A DNA stretch of 64,000 nucleotides from Desulfobacteraceae bacterium (GTDB lineage: Bacteria > Desulfobacterota > Desulfobacteria > Desulfobacterales > JAABSP01). The stretch covers positions 1-64,000 of the forward strand of contig JAABSP010000015.1 of assembly GCA_011390345.1 (NCBI GenBank), in the 5' to 3' direction. Shown here piece after piece: positions 22,991 through 31,685 of this stretch. Both the position numbers and the translations under genes were made by a program. Position 1 is the first letter of the stretch; each line of letters opens with the position of its first letter. Under the pieces are notes generated by a model. That model was not told the origin of the DNA, searched no databases, and worked only from the letters and a program-made list of their open reading frames with translations.

Positions 22991-25617
22991 TCCTTCAGCC
23001 CCTCTTCAGCCCCTGCCCCCCTATTCTCCGGCGGCAGCGGCGCAAAATATCCGATCACCAGCATCAGCACCCCCACTCCCAAAAACGAGACAATCCGGGA
23101 AACCGTTCCGCTGCCGGATAGATCAATCAGAAACAGTTTTACAACAACAACCGCCAGCACGGCCGCGCCCCCATACCAGACCTTCCGCAATCCCCTTCGA
23201 TGGGCAAATATCATCGCCCCCAGCGCGGTCAGGCTCCAGATCACCGAAACAGCGGTCTGAAAAATCGTCGCGCGAAACAGCGCCTCCCCGTCATAGGGAA
23301 TATCCCCCCAGAAATGAACGGTCCGGGCAATCACGACCGTCAGCCAGAAGAGTCCGACCCCGGCCGGCAATCCGCCCAGTTTCGAAACCGGCAGGCGAAA
23401 CGGCAGCAAAATCCTTTCCCGGTGAACCTCTCTCAGCCAAAAGATGACGGCCATCAGGGAGAAAACCTGCGCAACATCCAACGGATTCAGTACCGGCAGA
23501 TAGACCAGCGGGTCCGGGTCCCCCGAAAAACCCGCGGCAAGTATCTCCCATATCAATATCCAGATCCCTAAAACCAGCGGCCCCATTCCCCGATACTCCA
23601 TCTCGAATGCCGCCACAGGCCATCCGAACCGCTTTCCCCGCCCCGTCAGGGCGATCATCACCAGCGCGGGAACAACCCCGAATACAATAAACGACCATAC
23701 GCTATTCAGAGGCTCTTCCTGCCCTGCCAGACGATCCATCCCCCATCCGGCCTCCCATGTCAGCACAAAGACCGCAAACAGCAGCGTCGCCAGATGATAT
23801 CCCCGCATCCAAAGCCCCTTTTCCAGCCGCCGCATCGCGAAGTACTGCGCGACAAATCCGAAAATCCAGGGAAACCATCCCCATCCGTAAAAAAGATGGT
23901 TCCACCGGGAACCCGCCAAAGTGAGCCAGGCAATGAAGACCATCCCCGGCAGAAGACCGTAGGCCGGAATCCTTCCCTGGGGCCATTCGAGCCGCCGGGA
24001 AATCTCCGCCATAAGCCCCGCGCTGACACCGATAAAAAGCAGCGCCGCATGAAGCGCATTATCTGGGGAAACATAAAGGTCGATCTCATGAAACCCGCCC
24101 CCGAACCAGTAGAGCGCGGCCCACAGGACAAGAAGGGACGGAAGATTCTTCTCCCATTTCCGCAGAAAACCTTCTTTTCGGTTCAGGTAGAAGGATGAGA
24201 AGAATCCAGCAGCACTCACGCAGAGCGCTCCGAGAAAAAGGCCGTTCAGAAGGGGCCGATCCGCGGAAGCATCCCAGCCAAACAGCAGCGCGATTCCCGC
24301 ACCCAACTGCAGCAATATCCCGAAAATCCGTGCGGTAATCCGTCCCTGCCGCACCCCGATCCAGACCAGCCCCGCGCCTTCCAGGGACCAGGCCGAAGCT
24401 GTCCACTGCCCGCTCAGGGCCAATGGAATGGCAAGACTTCCGAAGACCACCCCCAGCGCGGTAAATGCCTCGGTCAGCAGCCGAAGCCCCTCGCCCTGCC
24501 GCCGCCAGAGGGCCGTTGCCGTCAACAGGTAAAACAGGGACAAAGAGAGCGCACTGAAGGCAAGCCCATATTCCATCTCATGGACCAGCCCCCCCTGAAG
24601 CCCGAAGGCCACGATGGGAACCCCGAAGACGAGGGTTCCGTCCACGGCCCCCCGAAGGCGGGGCGGCTGGCGCAGGGCAAATAGGATCGCGATCAGGGTG
24701 TAAAAGAGAAAAAAGAGGATCAGAAAGGGCTCGGTGGTGGCAAAATCCTCGGCTCGATACTGCAGTATCCCCCATGCCGTACCGATGACAAAGGTGAAGC
24801 CGAACCCGAGAAGGTTCAACATCCGCCACGCCTTGAACCAGGACACGCCGAGGATGCCGGCATTGAGAATTGCATAGTATGTGAAGAGCGCGACATGGCT
24901 TCCCGCGCCGGTAGATGTCAGCACCGGCGCGAGAAATCCGCCTGCCGCACCGTATGCGGCCAGTGGATGGGAATCCTGAAGCACGGCCAGCGCGCCCGAG
25001 AGAACGGCCAGCGCCGCCATGAGAACGAAAGCCAGCCCCAAAGGAATCAGTCCATAGAGCTTGGCTCCGGCAAAGAGCGTCAGATAGAGAATCCCGATCC
25101 CGCCGCCCTGCACCAGAAGCCCGAAATCGGGACGGCTCAGGCGCAGTCGCCAGCCCAGCCCCAGCAGAACGATTCCCAGAACCCCGACACCGGCAAGGCG
25201 AAGCTCGATCGGGAGCAGGCCGTGATCCGCGGCCAGTTTCACCAGGAAACCGACGCCGAAGAAGAGGACCACCAGCCCGACCCAGACCACCGGATTGACG
25301 CGGGAGAGCCTTTCCGGCAGGCGATCCCAAAGGGAATAGATCTCCAGCCGCTCCCAATCCTTCTCTTCGGCCGCCGCCTTTTTCTCTTCTTTCTCCTCCG
25401 GAGCTTCCGGGGGCGCGGCCGTCACCGGTTCCGCCTTCTCTTTCTCCATCGGCTCGGAAAGGGAGACCGGCGCGGTTGTCACCGGCTCCGCCTCCTCTTT
25501 CTCCATCGGCCCGGAAAGGGAGACCGGCGCAGTCTCCGCTTCGGGCTCCGAAGATGCCGATTCCGGTTCCGATTCCGGTTCCGGTTCCGATTCCGGTTCC
25601 GGTTCCGGCGCGGGCAC
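22987..25617 (-). CDS. DUF2339 multispanning membrane protein, main reading frame
   Basis: 876 codons from a GTG at 25617. The N-terminal about 95 residues are a Pro/Glu-rich linker containing repeated SLS(G/E)PMEKE(E/K)AEPVT units. More than 20 hydrophobic helices follow from about residue 115 to the end. DUF2339 proteins are very large predicted membrane proteins of unknown function. The natural start is almost certainly the ATG at 25858. A perfect 64-bp tandem duplication (25623-25750) throws the first 57 codons out of frame. Removing one copy restores a continuous reading frame of about 935 codons. No SD supports the GTG, so expression of this frame is doubtful unless the duplication is an assembly error or reverts. 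Confidence 0.8.
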   Translation of the reverse strand: MPAPEPEPESEPEPESEPESASSEPEAETAPVSLSGPMEKEEAEPVTTAPVSLSEPMEKEKAEPVTAAPPEAPEEKEEKKAAAEEKDWERLEIYSLWDRLPERLSRVNPVVWVGLVVLFFGVGFLVKLAADHGLLPIELRLAGVGVLGIVLLGLGWRLRLSRPDFGLLVQGGGIGILYLTLFAGAKLYGLIPLGLAFVLMAALAVLSGALAVLQDSHPLAAYGAAGGFLAPVLTSTGAGSHVALFTYYAILNAGILGVSWFKAWRMLNLLGFGFTFVIGTAWGILQYRAEDFATTEPFLILFFLFYTLIAILFALRQPPRLRGAVDGTLVFGVPIVAFGLQGGLVHEMEYGLAFSALSLSLFYLLTATALWRRQGEGLRLLTEAFTALGVVFGSLAIPLALSGQWTASAWSLEGAGLVWIGVRQGRITARIFGILLQLGAGIALLFGWDASADRPLLNGLFLGALCVSAAGFFSSFYLNRKEGFLRKWEKNLPSLLVLWAALYWFGGGFHEIDLYVSPDNALHAALLFIGVSAGLMAEISRRLEWPQGRIPAYGLLPGMVFIAWLTLAGSRWNHLFYGWGWFPWIFGFVAQYFAMRRLEKGLWMRGYHLATLLFAVFVLTWEAGWGMDRLAGQEEPLNSVWSFIVFGVVPALVMIALTGRGKRFGWPVAAFEMEYRGMGPLVLGIWILIWEILAAGFSGDPDPLVYLPVLNPLDVAQVFSLMAVIFWLREVHRERILLPFRLPVSKLGGLPAGVGLFWLTVVIARTVHFWGDIPYDGEALFRATIFQTAVSVIWSLTALGAMIFAHRRGLRKVWYGGAAVLAVVVVKLFLIDLSGSGTVSRIVSFLGVGVLMLVIGYFAPLPPENRGAGAEEGLKE

Positions 25618-25622
25618 AGCCG

Positions 25623-25750
25623 AAGGCCGGATCTCCGGAACCGCCTTCGGCCGTTCTTCCAGCCTGCGAACCCGCTGGCGCAGTTCAAGGCCGGATCTCC
25701 GGAACCGCCTTCGGCCGTTCTTCCAGCCTGCGAACCCGCTGGCGCAGTTC
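25623..25750. repeat. Perfect 64-bp tandem duplication
   Basis: 25623-25686 and 25687-25750 are identical over 64 bp, beginning AAGGCCGGATCTCCGGAACC and ending GCTGGCGCAGTTC. Because 64 is not a multiple of three, the repeat shifts the DUF2339 reading frame and creates a TGA at its junction (25685-25687 on the minus strand). Confidence 0.97.
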
Positions 25751-25858
25751 CATCACCTCTCCGGCCAGAAGTCCCACCAGAAAGCCGAAAACCGGCGGCA
25801 GACGCCAGAATATCTGGCCGAAAACGGCCATCAGAATCCCCAAAAGCAACTTTATCAT
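25685..25858 (-). pseudogene. Detached N-terminus of the DUF2339 protein
   Basis: An ATG at 25858 opens a 57-codon frame, MIKLLLGILMAVFG.., with a hydrophobic helix (about 3-33) and the segment LRQRVRRLEER. It ends at the TGA formed by the duplication junction. This is the expected beginning of a DUF2339 protein (membrane anchor plus short coiled coil). It would continue as RPSAVPAPEPEPE into the downstream frame if one 64-bp copy were removed. Confidence 0.8.
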
Positions 25859-25899
25859 CCGCAACCGCTCTGCAACAGAATTTCTATATTTCTACATTT

Positions 25900-26856
25900 C
25901 TACAGCATCAGCAGGATCAACAGCAGCAGCCCTGCACCGGAAACCACGCCGACACCCAGCAGTGAGAGCATCAGCACCTTGTTAATCCGGGTTTTCTGGC
26001 TCATCGTCACCACGGCTCCCTTTTCCGCAATCTGGGCCGCGGTCAGCTCTCCGACCCCCTGAAGCGCGGCGATGTCGGCCAGGACCGCATCCGCATTCGG
26101 ATACCGCTCTTTCGGGTCGGCCGCAACCATCTTCTTCAGGATTCTCAGCAGATCCGGAGATACATTGACCCGACCATCGAAATCGAGCCGGTTCTCCGCG
26201 CCGCGCATCATTTGCATGGGTTCCTGATGGGAGAGAGCGAAGATCAGCGTCACGCCCAGTCCGTAGATATCCGAGGACGGGGAGGTCTCTTCGGCCATTA
26301 CCTCGACCGGAAGATATCCGAACCCCTCCTTCATCACCGCATCCGGAAGCCGCGCCGGCCCGTCCGCATCATCCAGCATCTCTCCGAAACCGGTCAGATA
26401 GGGCGTGCCCTCCTTCCTGATGAGGATATGGTCGGGCCGGATGTTTCTGTGGATCAGCCTGGGGGAAAAGGCGTGGATGTAGGCAAGGGCACTGGTAATG
26501 GAGGAGAGAATATTGAAGATCTCGGCTTCTGTGAAATGGTGTCCTTCGGAGACGAGCCGGGCCAATGTCCTGCCTTCGATGTATTCCTGCGCGATCCAGA
26601 TCTCGTCCGGGTCATCGCCCCCCTCGAAGATGCAGTCGTAGGTATCCGGGATGTTCGGATGGCGCAGATCTGCCAAAATTCCGGCTCTGCGCTTCAGCGC
26701 ATCAAAGGTGAGGTCGCTCTCCTCGATCCGCAGATGTTTGACCACACAGGCTCGATTCTCCTTCCGGTCCAAAGCCATCCAGGTAATGATGGAAGAACTC
26801 TGCCCCAGGTTACGGGCATCTGCAAATCGGCCTTGAGCGATTTCTCCGTTTCTCAT
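25900..26856 (-). CDS. Tail-anchored protein-kinase fold protein, probable pseudokinase
   Basis: 318 aa. The kinase fold is recognisable: VAIK-like K40 (ACVVKHL), alphaC region, and hinge IAQEYIEGRTLARLV. The catalytic loop reads HRNIRPDH (136-143) instead of HRDxKxxN, the DFG motif is GFG (156-158), and a glycine-rich loop is not evident. The catalytic Asp, the Lys and Asn of the loop, and the Mg-binding Asp are therefore all changed. The C-lobe APE-like PVEVMAEE and SSDIYGLGV are kept. A single hydrophobic helix (about 293-317) anchors the C-terminus. It is flanked by UbiB upstream and DUF2339 downstream on the same strand. It likely acts as a scaffold or allosteric partner rather than an enzyme. 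Confidence 0.85.
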   Translation of the reverse strand: MRNGEIAQGRFADARNLGQSSSIITWMALDRKENRACVVKHLRIEESDLTFDALKRRAGILADLRHPNIPDTYDCIFEGGDDPDEIWIAQEYIEGRTLARLVSEGHHFTEAEIFNILSSITSALAYIHAFSPRLIHRNIRPDHILIRKEGTPYLTGFGEMLDDADGPARLPDAVMKEGFGYLPVEVMAEETSPSSDIYGLGVTLIFALSHQEPMQMMRGAENRLDFDGRVNVSPDLLRILKKMVAADPKERYPNADAVLADIAALQGVGELTAAQIAEKGAVVTMSQKTRINKVLMLSLLGVGVVSGAGLLLLILLML

Positions 26857-26908
26857 TTACACCTGCCCTCTCTGCACCGCTTCCGCACCCGGAAGGTCTG
26901 ATCAGGGG

Positions 26909-28570
26909 TTAAAAATTCCTATGGCGGATGATGTGATAGATGAGCCATAGCCCCAGCAGCGCGGAGACGATATACCCGATGATGCCGAAGGCCGGATAGC
27001 CGAAGATATGGGGCCGGACCCCGGTGGTGATGATCATGGATGAGCCGATGATCAGAGAACCGATGATGATGCCGAAGGTGAGCCGGTTGAAGACATGCTC
27101 CAGGGTCTGGATGATGTTCTTGATATCGGGCAGCGCGAACTGAATCCGGAATGTCCCCTCGTCGATCTTCCGGACGATGTTGCCGATGTGCCGGGGAAAG
27201 TGCCCCTTGGAAGTCAGCAGCTTGTAGAAGAGTACTGCGGCCCCCCGGAACATCGCGCTGGGGGTGAAGCGCTTGCTGGAGAGCCTTTTGATGTAGGGCG
27301 CGGCCTCGTCGATCACGTCGAGTTCAGGGTAGAGCTGCCGCGCGACCCCCTCCAGGGTGATGAGAGTCTTGATCATGGTCGCGAAATCGGGCGGAATGGA
27401 GAGATAATGATCCCGCATGACCGTGACGATGTCCAGCAGGAGCTGCCCCAGGTTGAGTTCCTCCACCGATACCGAATGGTACATGTCGAGGATGTCCATG
27501 AGATCCTTTTCCAGGCTTCTCCGGTTGACATCATCCTCCTGGTTCAGAATCGCGATGCTGAGCACTGCATACATGAGCCGCTTGCTGTCCTTGTCCGCCA
27601 CCGCGCTCACCAGATCGATGAGATCGTGGCGTTCGCTGCTGGTGAGCCTTCCCACCATGCCCCAGTCGATGAGGCAGATCTTGTTGTCCTCGCCGATGAT
27701 GAGATTTCCCGGATGGGGGTCCGCATGGAAGAAGCCGTCGCGGAAGACCTGCTGAACCCCGGCCTTCAATCCCTGCCGGGCCAGCTCATAAGCCTCCTCC
27801 TTGTCCAGATGCTTTCGGTCGATGTTCCTGATCTTGGTGCCGATGATCTGCTCCATCACCAGGATCTGTTCGGTGCAGTACTCGTCATAGACCTTGGGGA
27901 TATAGATGAAGGGGAGATTGGAGAGATTGGCCCGGGCCACATGCATATAGCGGGATTCCTTTCGAAAATCCAGCTCCCGCATCATGGTCTGGCCCGCGGA
28001 GCGGAACGCTTGGGGAAGTTCGTATATCTTCAGTTCGTCGAACCGTTCATGAACCTTGTCGGCAATGGCGATCATGATCTCGAGATCGGTCTTGATCATC
28101 GGCTTGATGCCAGGCCGCTGCACCTTTACGGCGACGGCCGGCCCCTCTTTGTGGAGAGCTGCCCGGTAGACCTGGGCAAGGGAGGCCGACGCTATGGGCT
28201 CCGGATCGAAGACCGGAAAGACCTCCGAAAGGGGCCTGCCCAGGCCCTCCTCGATCACGGGCCGGATCTGGTCGAAATCGACGGGCGCGACATCGTCCTG
28301 CAGCTTCTGAAGCTCCAACATGATGGCCCTGGGAACCACATCGGGCCTAAGGCTCAGCACCTGCCCCAGTTTGATGAAGGCCGGCCCCAGCTCCTCCAGG
28401 GCATGGCGGAAGCGCTCGAATTTTCCGTACTGTTGTTGGGGGGTCATCGCTCTGACCAGCAGCTTTCCCGGAACATTCAGCTCCTCCACCAGATCCTCGA
28501 ACCCGTATTTCCAGAGGACCATGATGATGTCCTTGAACCGGCCGATGTTCGAAAGAGTTTTCCAGTCCAC
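26909..28570 (-). CDS. UbiB/ABC1/ADCK family atypical kinase
   Basis: 553 aa from a GTG at 28570, chosen because it lies 4 bp past the upstream stop with AAAGGAG before it; an ATG at 28636 would overlap the upstream gene. It shows the family's KxGQ motif (AFIKLGQVLSLRPD), the AAAS-like loop (PIASASLAQVYRA), the VAVKVQRPG lysine, HADPHPGN catalytic loop and LIDWGMVG metal site. Two C-terminal membrane helices (about 497-519 and 525-546) follow. UbiB proteins are ATPases supporting isoprenoid quinone synthesis or lipid transport; in an anaerobe the link would be menaquinone. It is coupled to the phasin-like gene upstream. Confidence 0.93.
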   Translation of the reverse strand: MDWKTLSNIGRFKDIIMVLWKYGFEDLVEELNVPGKLLVRAMTPQQQYGKFERFRHALEELGPAFIKLGQVLSLRPDVVPRAIMLELQKLQDDVAPVDFDQIRPVIEEGLGRPLSEVFPVFDPEPIASASLAQVYRAALHKEGPAVAVKVQRPGIKPMIKTDLEIMIAIADKVHERFDELKIYELPQAFRSAGQTMMRELDFRKESRYMHVARANLSNLPFIYIPKVYDEYCTEQILVMEQIIGTKIRNIDRKHLDKEEAYELARQGLKAGVQQVFRDGFFHADPHPGNLIIGEDNKICLIDWGMVGRLTSSERHDLIDLVSAVADKDSKRLMYAVLSIAILNQEDDVNRRSLEKDLMDILDMYHSVSVEELNLGQLLLDIVTVMRDHYLSIPPDFATMIKTLITLEGVARQLYPELDVIDEAAPYIKRLSSKRFTPSAMFRGAAVLFYKLLTSKGHFPRHIGNIVRKIDEGTFRIQFALPDIKNIIQTLEHVFNRLTFGIIIGSLIIGSSMIITTGVRPHIFGYPAFGIIGYIVSALLGLWLIYHIIRHRNF

Positions 28571-28574
28571 AGGA

Positions 28575-28904
28575 TTACCGCTCCTTTTCGGCTTCGCGAG
28601 CCCTTTCAAGGATGGAGACCCGGATCTCCATAGCATCCACCTTCTCCTTGAGGTTCTCGAATGCCTCCTGACGGCTCACCCCGATGGAATCCATCCCCTT
28701 GCTCATGGCCTCTGAAATCGACTTTTCGATTCTTGCAAACTGCTCCTCGCCGCTATCGGACAATTCATCCACAAGCCGCCGCGCATCCTCTTCGCTCAGT
28801 TTGGCCTCCTTGACCAGCCGCTGCGTCACCTCCTCGATCCGCTCCCGGGTCATGAAGATCGCGCCCAGTCCTGTCATCAGTCCTTTTCGAATATCTTTGA
28901 GCAT
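28575..28904 (-). CDS. Phasin-like coiled-coil protein
   Basis: 109 aa from the ATG at 28904, chosen because AGGAGG lies 7 bp upstream; more distal starts have no SD. It is almost entirely helical, with KGLMTGLGAIFMTRERIEEV followed by a long charged coiled coil ending AMEIRVSILERA. It resembles the small phasin-superfamily or PhaF-like proteins found beside ubiB genes in Desulfobacterota. The stop lies 4 bp before the UbiB start, so both are co-translated. A role in organising UbiB at the membrane is possible but unproven. Confidence 0.8.
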   Translation of the reverse strand: MLKDIRKGLMTGLGAIFMTRERIEEVTQRLVKEAKLSEEDARRLVDELSDSGEEQFARIEKSISEAMSKGMDSIGVSRQEAFENLKEKVDAMEIRVSILERAREAEKER

Positions 28905-29033
28905 CTTTTTTCCTCCTGTTGCGGGGTCATATAAGCTCCTTCCAAGCTCCTTCGGCATAATGAAAAATTCTACCATAACAGATGGAGAAAGGATATAGGC
29001 AAAAGACAGTATTTCAAATATCGTGAATAGTTC

Positions 29034-29077
29034 TTGACAAAAACCCATTTCCTTTATAAAAGGTTATCCTTTGTCAA
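29034..29077 (+). promoter_or_regulatory. Candidate sat promoter with flanking inverted repeat
   Basis: TTGACA (29034-29039) and TATAAA (29055-29060) are spaced 15 bp, or 16 bp to ATAAAA, about 100 bp upstream of sat. The 8-mer TTGACAAA (29034-29041) is repeated in inverted form as TTTGTCAA (29070-29077), bracketing the -10 region and the likely start, a plausible repressor operator. A short direct repeat ATTTGGATACGGA-ATTTGGATACGGA follows near 29099. Confidence 0.5.
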
Positions 29078-29166
29078 AAGAGATTGTATGCAACCGTATT
29101 TGGATACGGAATTTGGATACGGACATGTCAACGTAAACAATTAGAAAAAAAAGGAGAGACAATCAC

Positions 29167-30466
29167 ATGTCGAACTTGATTCCCCCGCATGGCGGAAAAG
29201 GCCTGACCTGTTGTCTTCTGGAAGGCGCTGAGCTTGAAGCCGAAAAGAAAAAGGCCGCCGGCCTGAAGCAGATTCCCATTACCCCCCGCGCCAAAGGTGA
29301 CCTGATCATGATGGGCATCGGCGGATTCAGCCCCCTCACCGGCTTCATGACCAAGGCCGACTGGAAGGGCGTCTGCGACAACTATCTGATAGCCGACGGC
29401 ACCTTCTGGCCCATCCCCGTGACATTTGACGTCTCCCGGGCCGATGCCGACGCGATCAAAGAGGGCGATGAGATCGCGCTGGTGGACCCCCAGACCAATG
29501 TGGTCATGGCCACCATGAAGGTCACCGAGAAGTATGAGATGTCCGAGGACGAGAAGAAGTACGAGTGCGAGAAGGTCTTCATGGGCGAAGGCACCCCGAG
29601 CGCTGACGAGTTCTGGAAGATCGCGAAAGACGATCATCCGGGTGTCCAGATGGTCATGAACCAGAAGGAGTTCAACCTGGCCGGCCCTGTCAAGGTGCTG
29701 AGCGAGGCCGAATATCCGGAAAAGTACAAGGGAATCTATCAGCGCCCCGAAGAGTCCCGGAAGATCTTCGATGACCGCGGCTGGAAAGAGGTTGCGGCCC
29801 TGCAGCTCCGGAACCCCATGCACCGCTCCCACGAGTACCTGGCAAAGATCGCGGTGGAAGTCTGCGACGGCGTCTTCATCCACAGCCTGGTCGGCAACCT
29901 GAAGCCCGGCGACATCCCGGCCGACGTGCGCGTCAAGTGCATCGACGTGCTGGTGAAGAACTATTTCGTCGAGGACAAAGTGGTTCAGGGCGGATATCCC
30001 CTGGATATGCGCTATGCCGGCCCCCGCGAGGGTCTGCTGCACGCCACCTTCCGCCAGAACTACGGATGCTCCCGGATGATCATCGGCCGCGACCATGCGG
30101 GCGTGGGCGACTTCTACGGGATGTTCGAGGCCCAGACCATCTTCGACAAGATTCCGGCCCCTGAAGAGCCCGGAAAGGCGCTGCTCTGCACCCCGCTGAA
30201 GATCGACTGGACCTTCTACTGCCACAAGTGCGACGGCATGGCCTCCCTGCGGACCTGCCCCCACGGCAAAGAGGATCGGGTTCTTCTAGATCGGAAGAGC
30301 ACACGTCTGTCTCTCCGGCACCATGCTCCGGAAGCTCCTCTCCGAGGGCGGTGATCTTCCCGATCACTTCGGCCGGGACGAGGTGGTGGTGGTCCTGCGG
30401 GATTACTACGAGAACCTGACCGACAAGGTGGAGATCAAGACCCACAAGGCCGCAACCGGCTCATAG
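29167..30466 (+). CDS. sat: Sulfate adenylyltransferase (ATP sulfurylase), frame interrupted by adapter sequence
   Basis: Sat activates sulfate to APS, the first step of dissimilatory sulfate reduction. The reading frame from 29167 (SD AAGGAGAGA) shows the family signatures LQLRNPMHRSHEYL (QXRNPXHRXHE), DMRYAGPREGLLHA and GRDHAGVG, and a Cys/His zinc site CHKCDG...CPHG. At 30288 a 25-bp insertion, largely Illumina adapter, shifts the frame. Removing it joins DRVLL to SGTMLRKLLSEGG and runs in frame to TAG at 30464-30466, giving about 425 residues, the normal length. The break is therefore artificial. The terminator at 30514 shows that sat is monocistronic here. Apr and Qmo genes are not in this window. 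Confidence 0.95.
30288..30312 (+). other. Illumina TruSeq adapter embedded in sat
   Basis: AGATCGGAAGAGCACACGTC, continuing TG, occupies 30288-30309 and is an exact match to the start of the standard read-1 TruSeq adapter. Three more bases (TCT) complete a 25-bp insertion relative to the expected sat sequence. It is not biological. Confidence 0.97.
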
Positions 30467-30513
30467 GTCTTCGGTCCGGATACTTCTTTAGAGAGGTTTC
30501 CCCCTGAGAACAG

Positions 30514-30544
30514 AAAAGGAGGTGCATCTGCACCTCCTTTTTTT
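30514..30544 (+). terminator. Rho-independent terminator of sat
   Basis: AAAAGGAGGTGCA-TC-TGCACCTCCTTTT is a perfect 13-bp stem followed by more T residues, 48 bp after the sat stop. Confidence 0.9.
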
Positions 30545-30626
30545 ATGTACGGCTTTTTTTGCGGTTTTTTTGCCGGGCCTTCTTTATGAGGGCAACGGAT
30601 CGAACCGCGGAAAAGAGCGAGGCGGA

Positions 30627-31241
30627 TCAGGTCGCGTCAAAGGGCGCGACGCTCACCGGAACCCCCTCATAGGGCGTCCACTTCCGGGATTTGATCAGAT
30701 TCGGGTCCCTCAGGCTCTTGAGCACCTCGATGCTCTCTTTCAGCCCCTTGTAGTGGCGGGCCATGTCGATGGCCATCCCGACCATATAGGCCATGGCCTG
30801 GACAAAGTTGACATCTTCGAGGGTGAAGTCCCAGGCCTCGGCCGTATAGACCCGGAGTGCGCCGATGACGCGGCCGGCCGCCACAATGGGAACCGAAAGA
30901 ATGGAGACGATTCCCTCCTTTTGAGCCTGTTCCGGATACTGGAGTCTCGGGTCGTCCGATACATCGGTGATGGCAACAGGTCCGTCCTGCAATGAGCGGG
31001 CGATCGACTTCAGCGCGCTGACGGGCCCCTTGTTGATGTACTCGTCGCTCAGCCCGTAGGAGGCGGCCACCTCAAGCTCGTTGGTGGCGCGGTTGATGAG
31101 AAAGACCGTACACCCCTTCACGTCCAGCGCGGTCTTGATACTCTCGACAGTCATCAATACCACCTCTTCGGGGTCTTTGGAGTGGGAGATGGCGCGGGTC
31201 ACCTTCAACAGGGTCTCGTAGTTCAAAAGCTGTCTTTTCAT
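30627..31241 (-). CDS. GAF-domain protein
   Basis: 204 aa from the ATG at 31241, where AAAGGAGGAGAA gives a strong SD; longer in-frame extensions upstream lack one. Residues about 20-165 form a GAF domain (VTRAISHSKDPEEVVLMTVESI...KGCTVFLINRATNELEVAASYGL...SILSVPIVAAGRVIGALRVY). A short C-terminal tail follows, with no kinase, cyclase or DNA-binding output. Stand-alone GAF proteins sense small molecules or redox state and act through partners. It is convergent with sat across a terminator, and its upstream region is not shared with another gene on the same strand. Confidence 0.88.
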   Translation of the reverse strand: MKRQLLNYETLLKVTRAISHSKDPEEVVLMTVESIKTALDVKGCTVFLINRATNELEVAASYGLSDEYINKGPVSALKSIARSLQDGPVAITDVSDDPRLQYPEQAQKEGIVSILSVPIVAAGRVIGALRVYTAEAWDFTLEDVNFVQAMAYMVGMAIDMARHYKGLKESIEVLKSLRDPNLIKSRKWTPYEGVPVSVAPFDAT

Positions 31242-31685
31242 TCCTTCTCCTCCTTTCTTTTGGCTTTCTTCTTCTGGTGCCGGCGTTGAGATGTTTATAT
31301 GCAGACCCGGTTCGATAACAACCGGAGGAAGACTACCCGATGGAAGAAGAGTGGGAGCGCCGAACGCGGCCGGAAGAAGAGGAGGCTCCGCTTGAAAAAG
31401 AGTGGACGCGGGACGAGCCGCTGTGCCGATCGAGATGTTCGGTAGAGGAAATAGAATTCGTTCCATTTAATTTTTAGTATATCTTCGATCAAAAATCAAG
31501 AATTATTATTGCTCATTTGGAAATACGATGACAAAACCGGCCAAAGATCCGCGAAGATTTTTTTCCCGCCGATCTCTTGAATCGGGGACAAAAAAGATTA
31601 TCTTAATGAATTTAAGAGATTATTTTAACATTCTTCCTTTGGGGAGATGGGAACATACAGGAGCCAAATCAGGAGCCGAGGCAGA
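31242..31685. other. Non-coding region between GAF and SNF2 genes
   Basis: A 444-bp divergent region. The left part is GA-rich on the plus strand, and the right part (31470-31640) is AT-rich with TTTAATTTTTAG and TATATCTT stretches suited to promoters. CCGGTT-CGATAAC-AACCGG near 31308 is a weak inverted repeat. No RNA gene or convincing promoter was found. Confidence 0.5.

Noticed and set aside
24086-24406. Long antisense ORFs over GC-rich genes, such as DUF2339 and the kinases
   Set aside because: These arise from codon bias in GC-rich genes; their translations are rich in Arg, Pro and Gly and show no domain pattern.
30340-30354. Apparent alternative C-terminus of Sat ending in HHAPEAPLRGR
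   Set aside because: It is read through the adapter insertion in the wrong frame and is an artefact; the true end is 30466.
31340-31477. 45-codon acidic ORF on the plus strand (MEEEWERRTRPEEEEAPLEK..) with a GGAGGAAG upstream
   Set aside because: Composition follows the GA-rich DNA, the opposite strand is equally open, and nothing in the peptide resembles a domain. Not supported enough to call.
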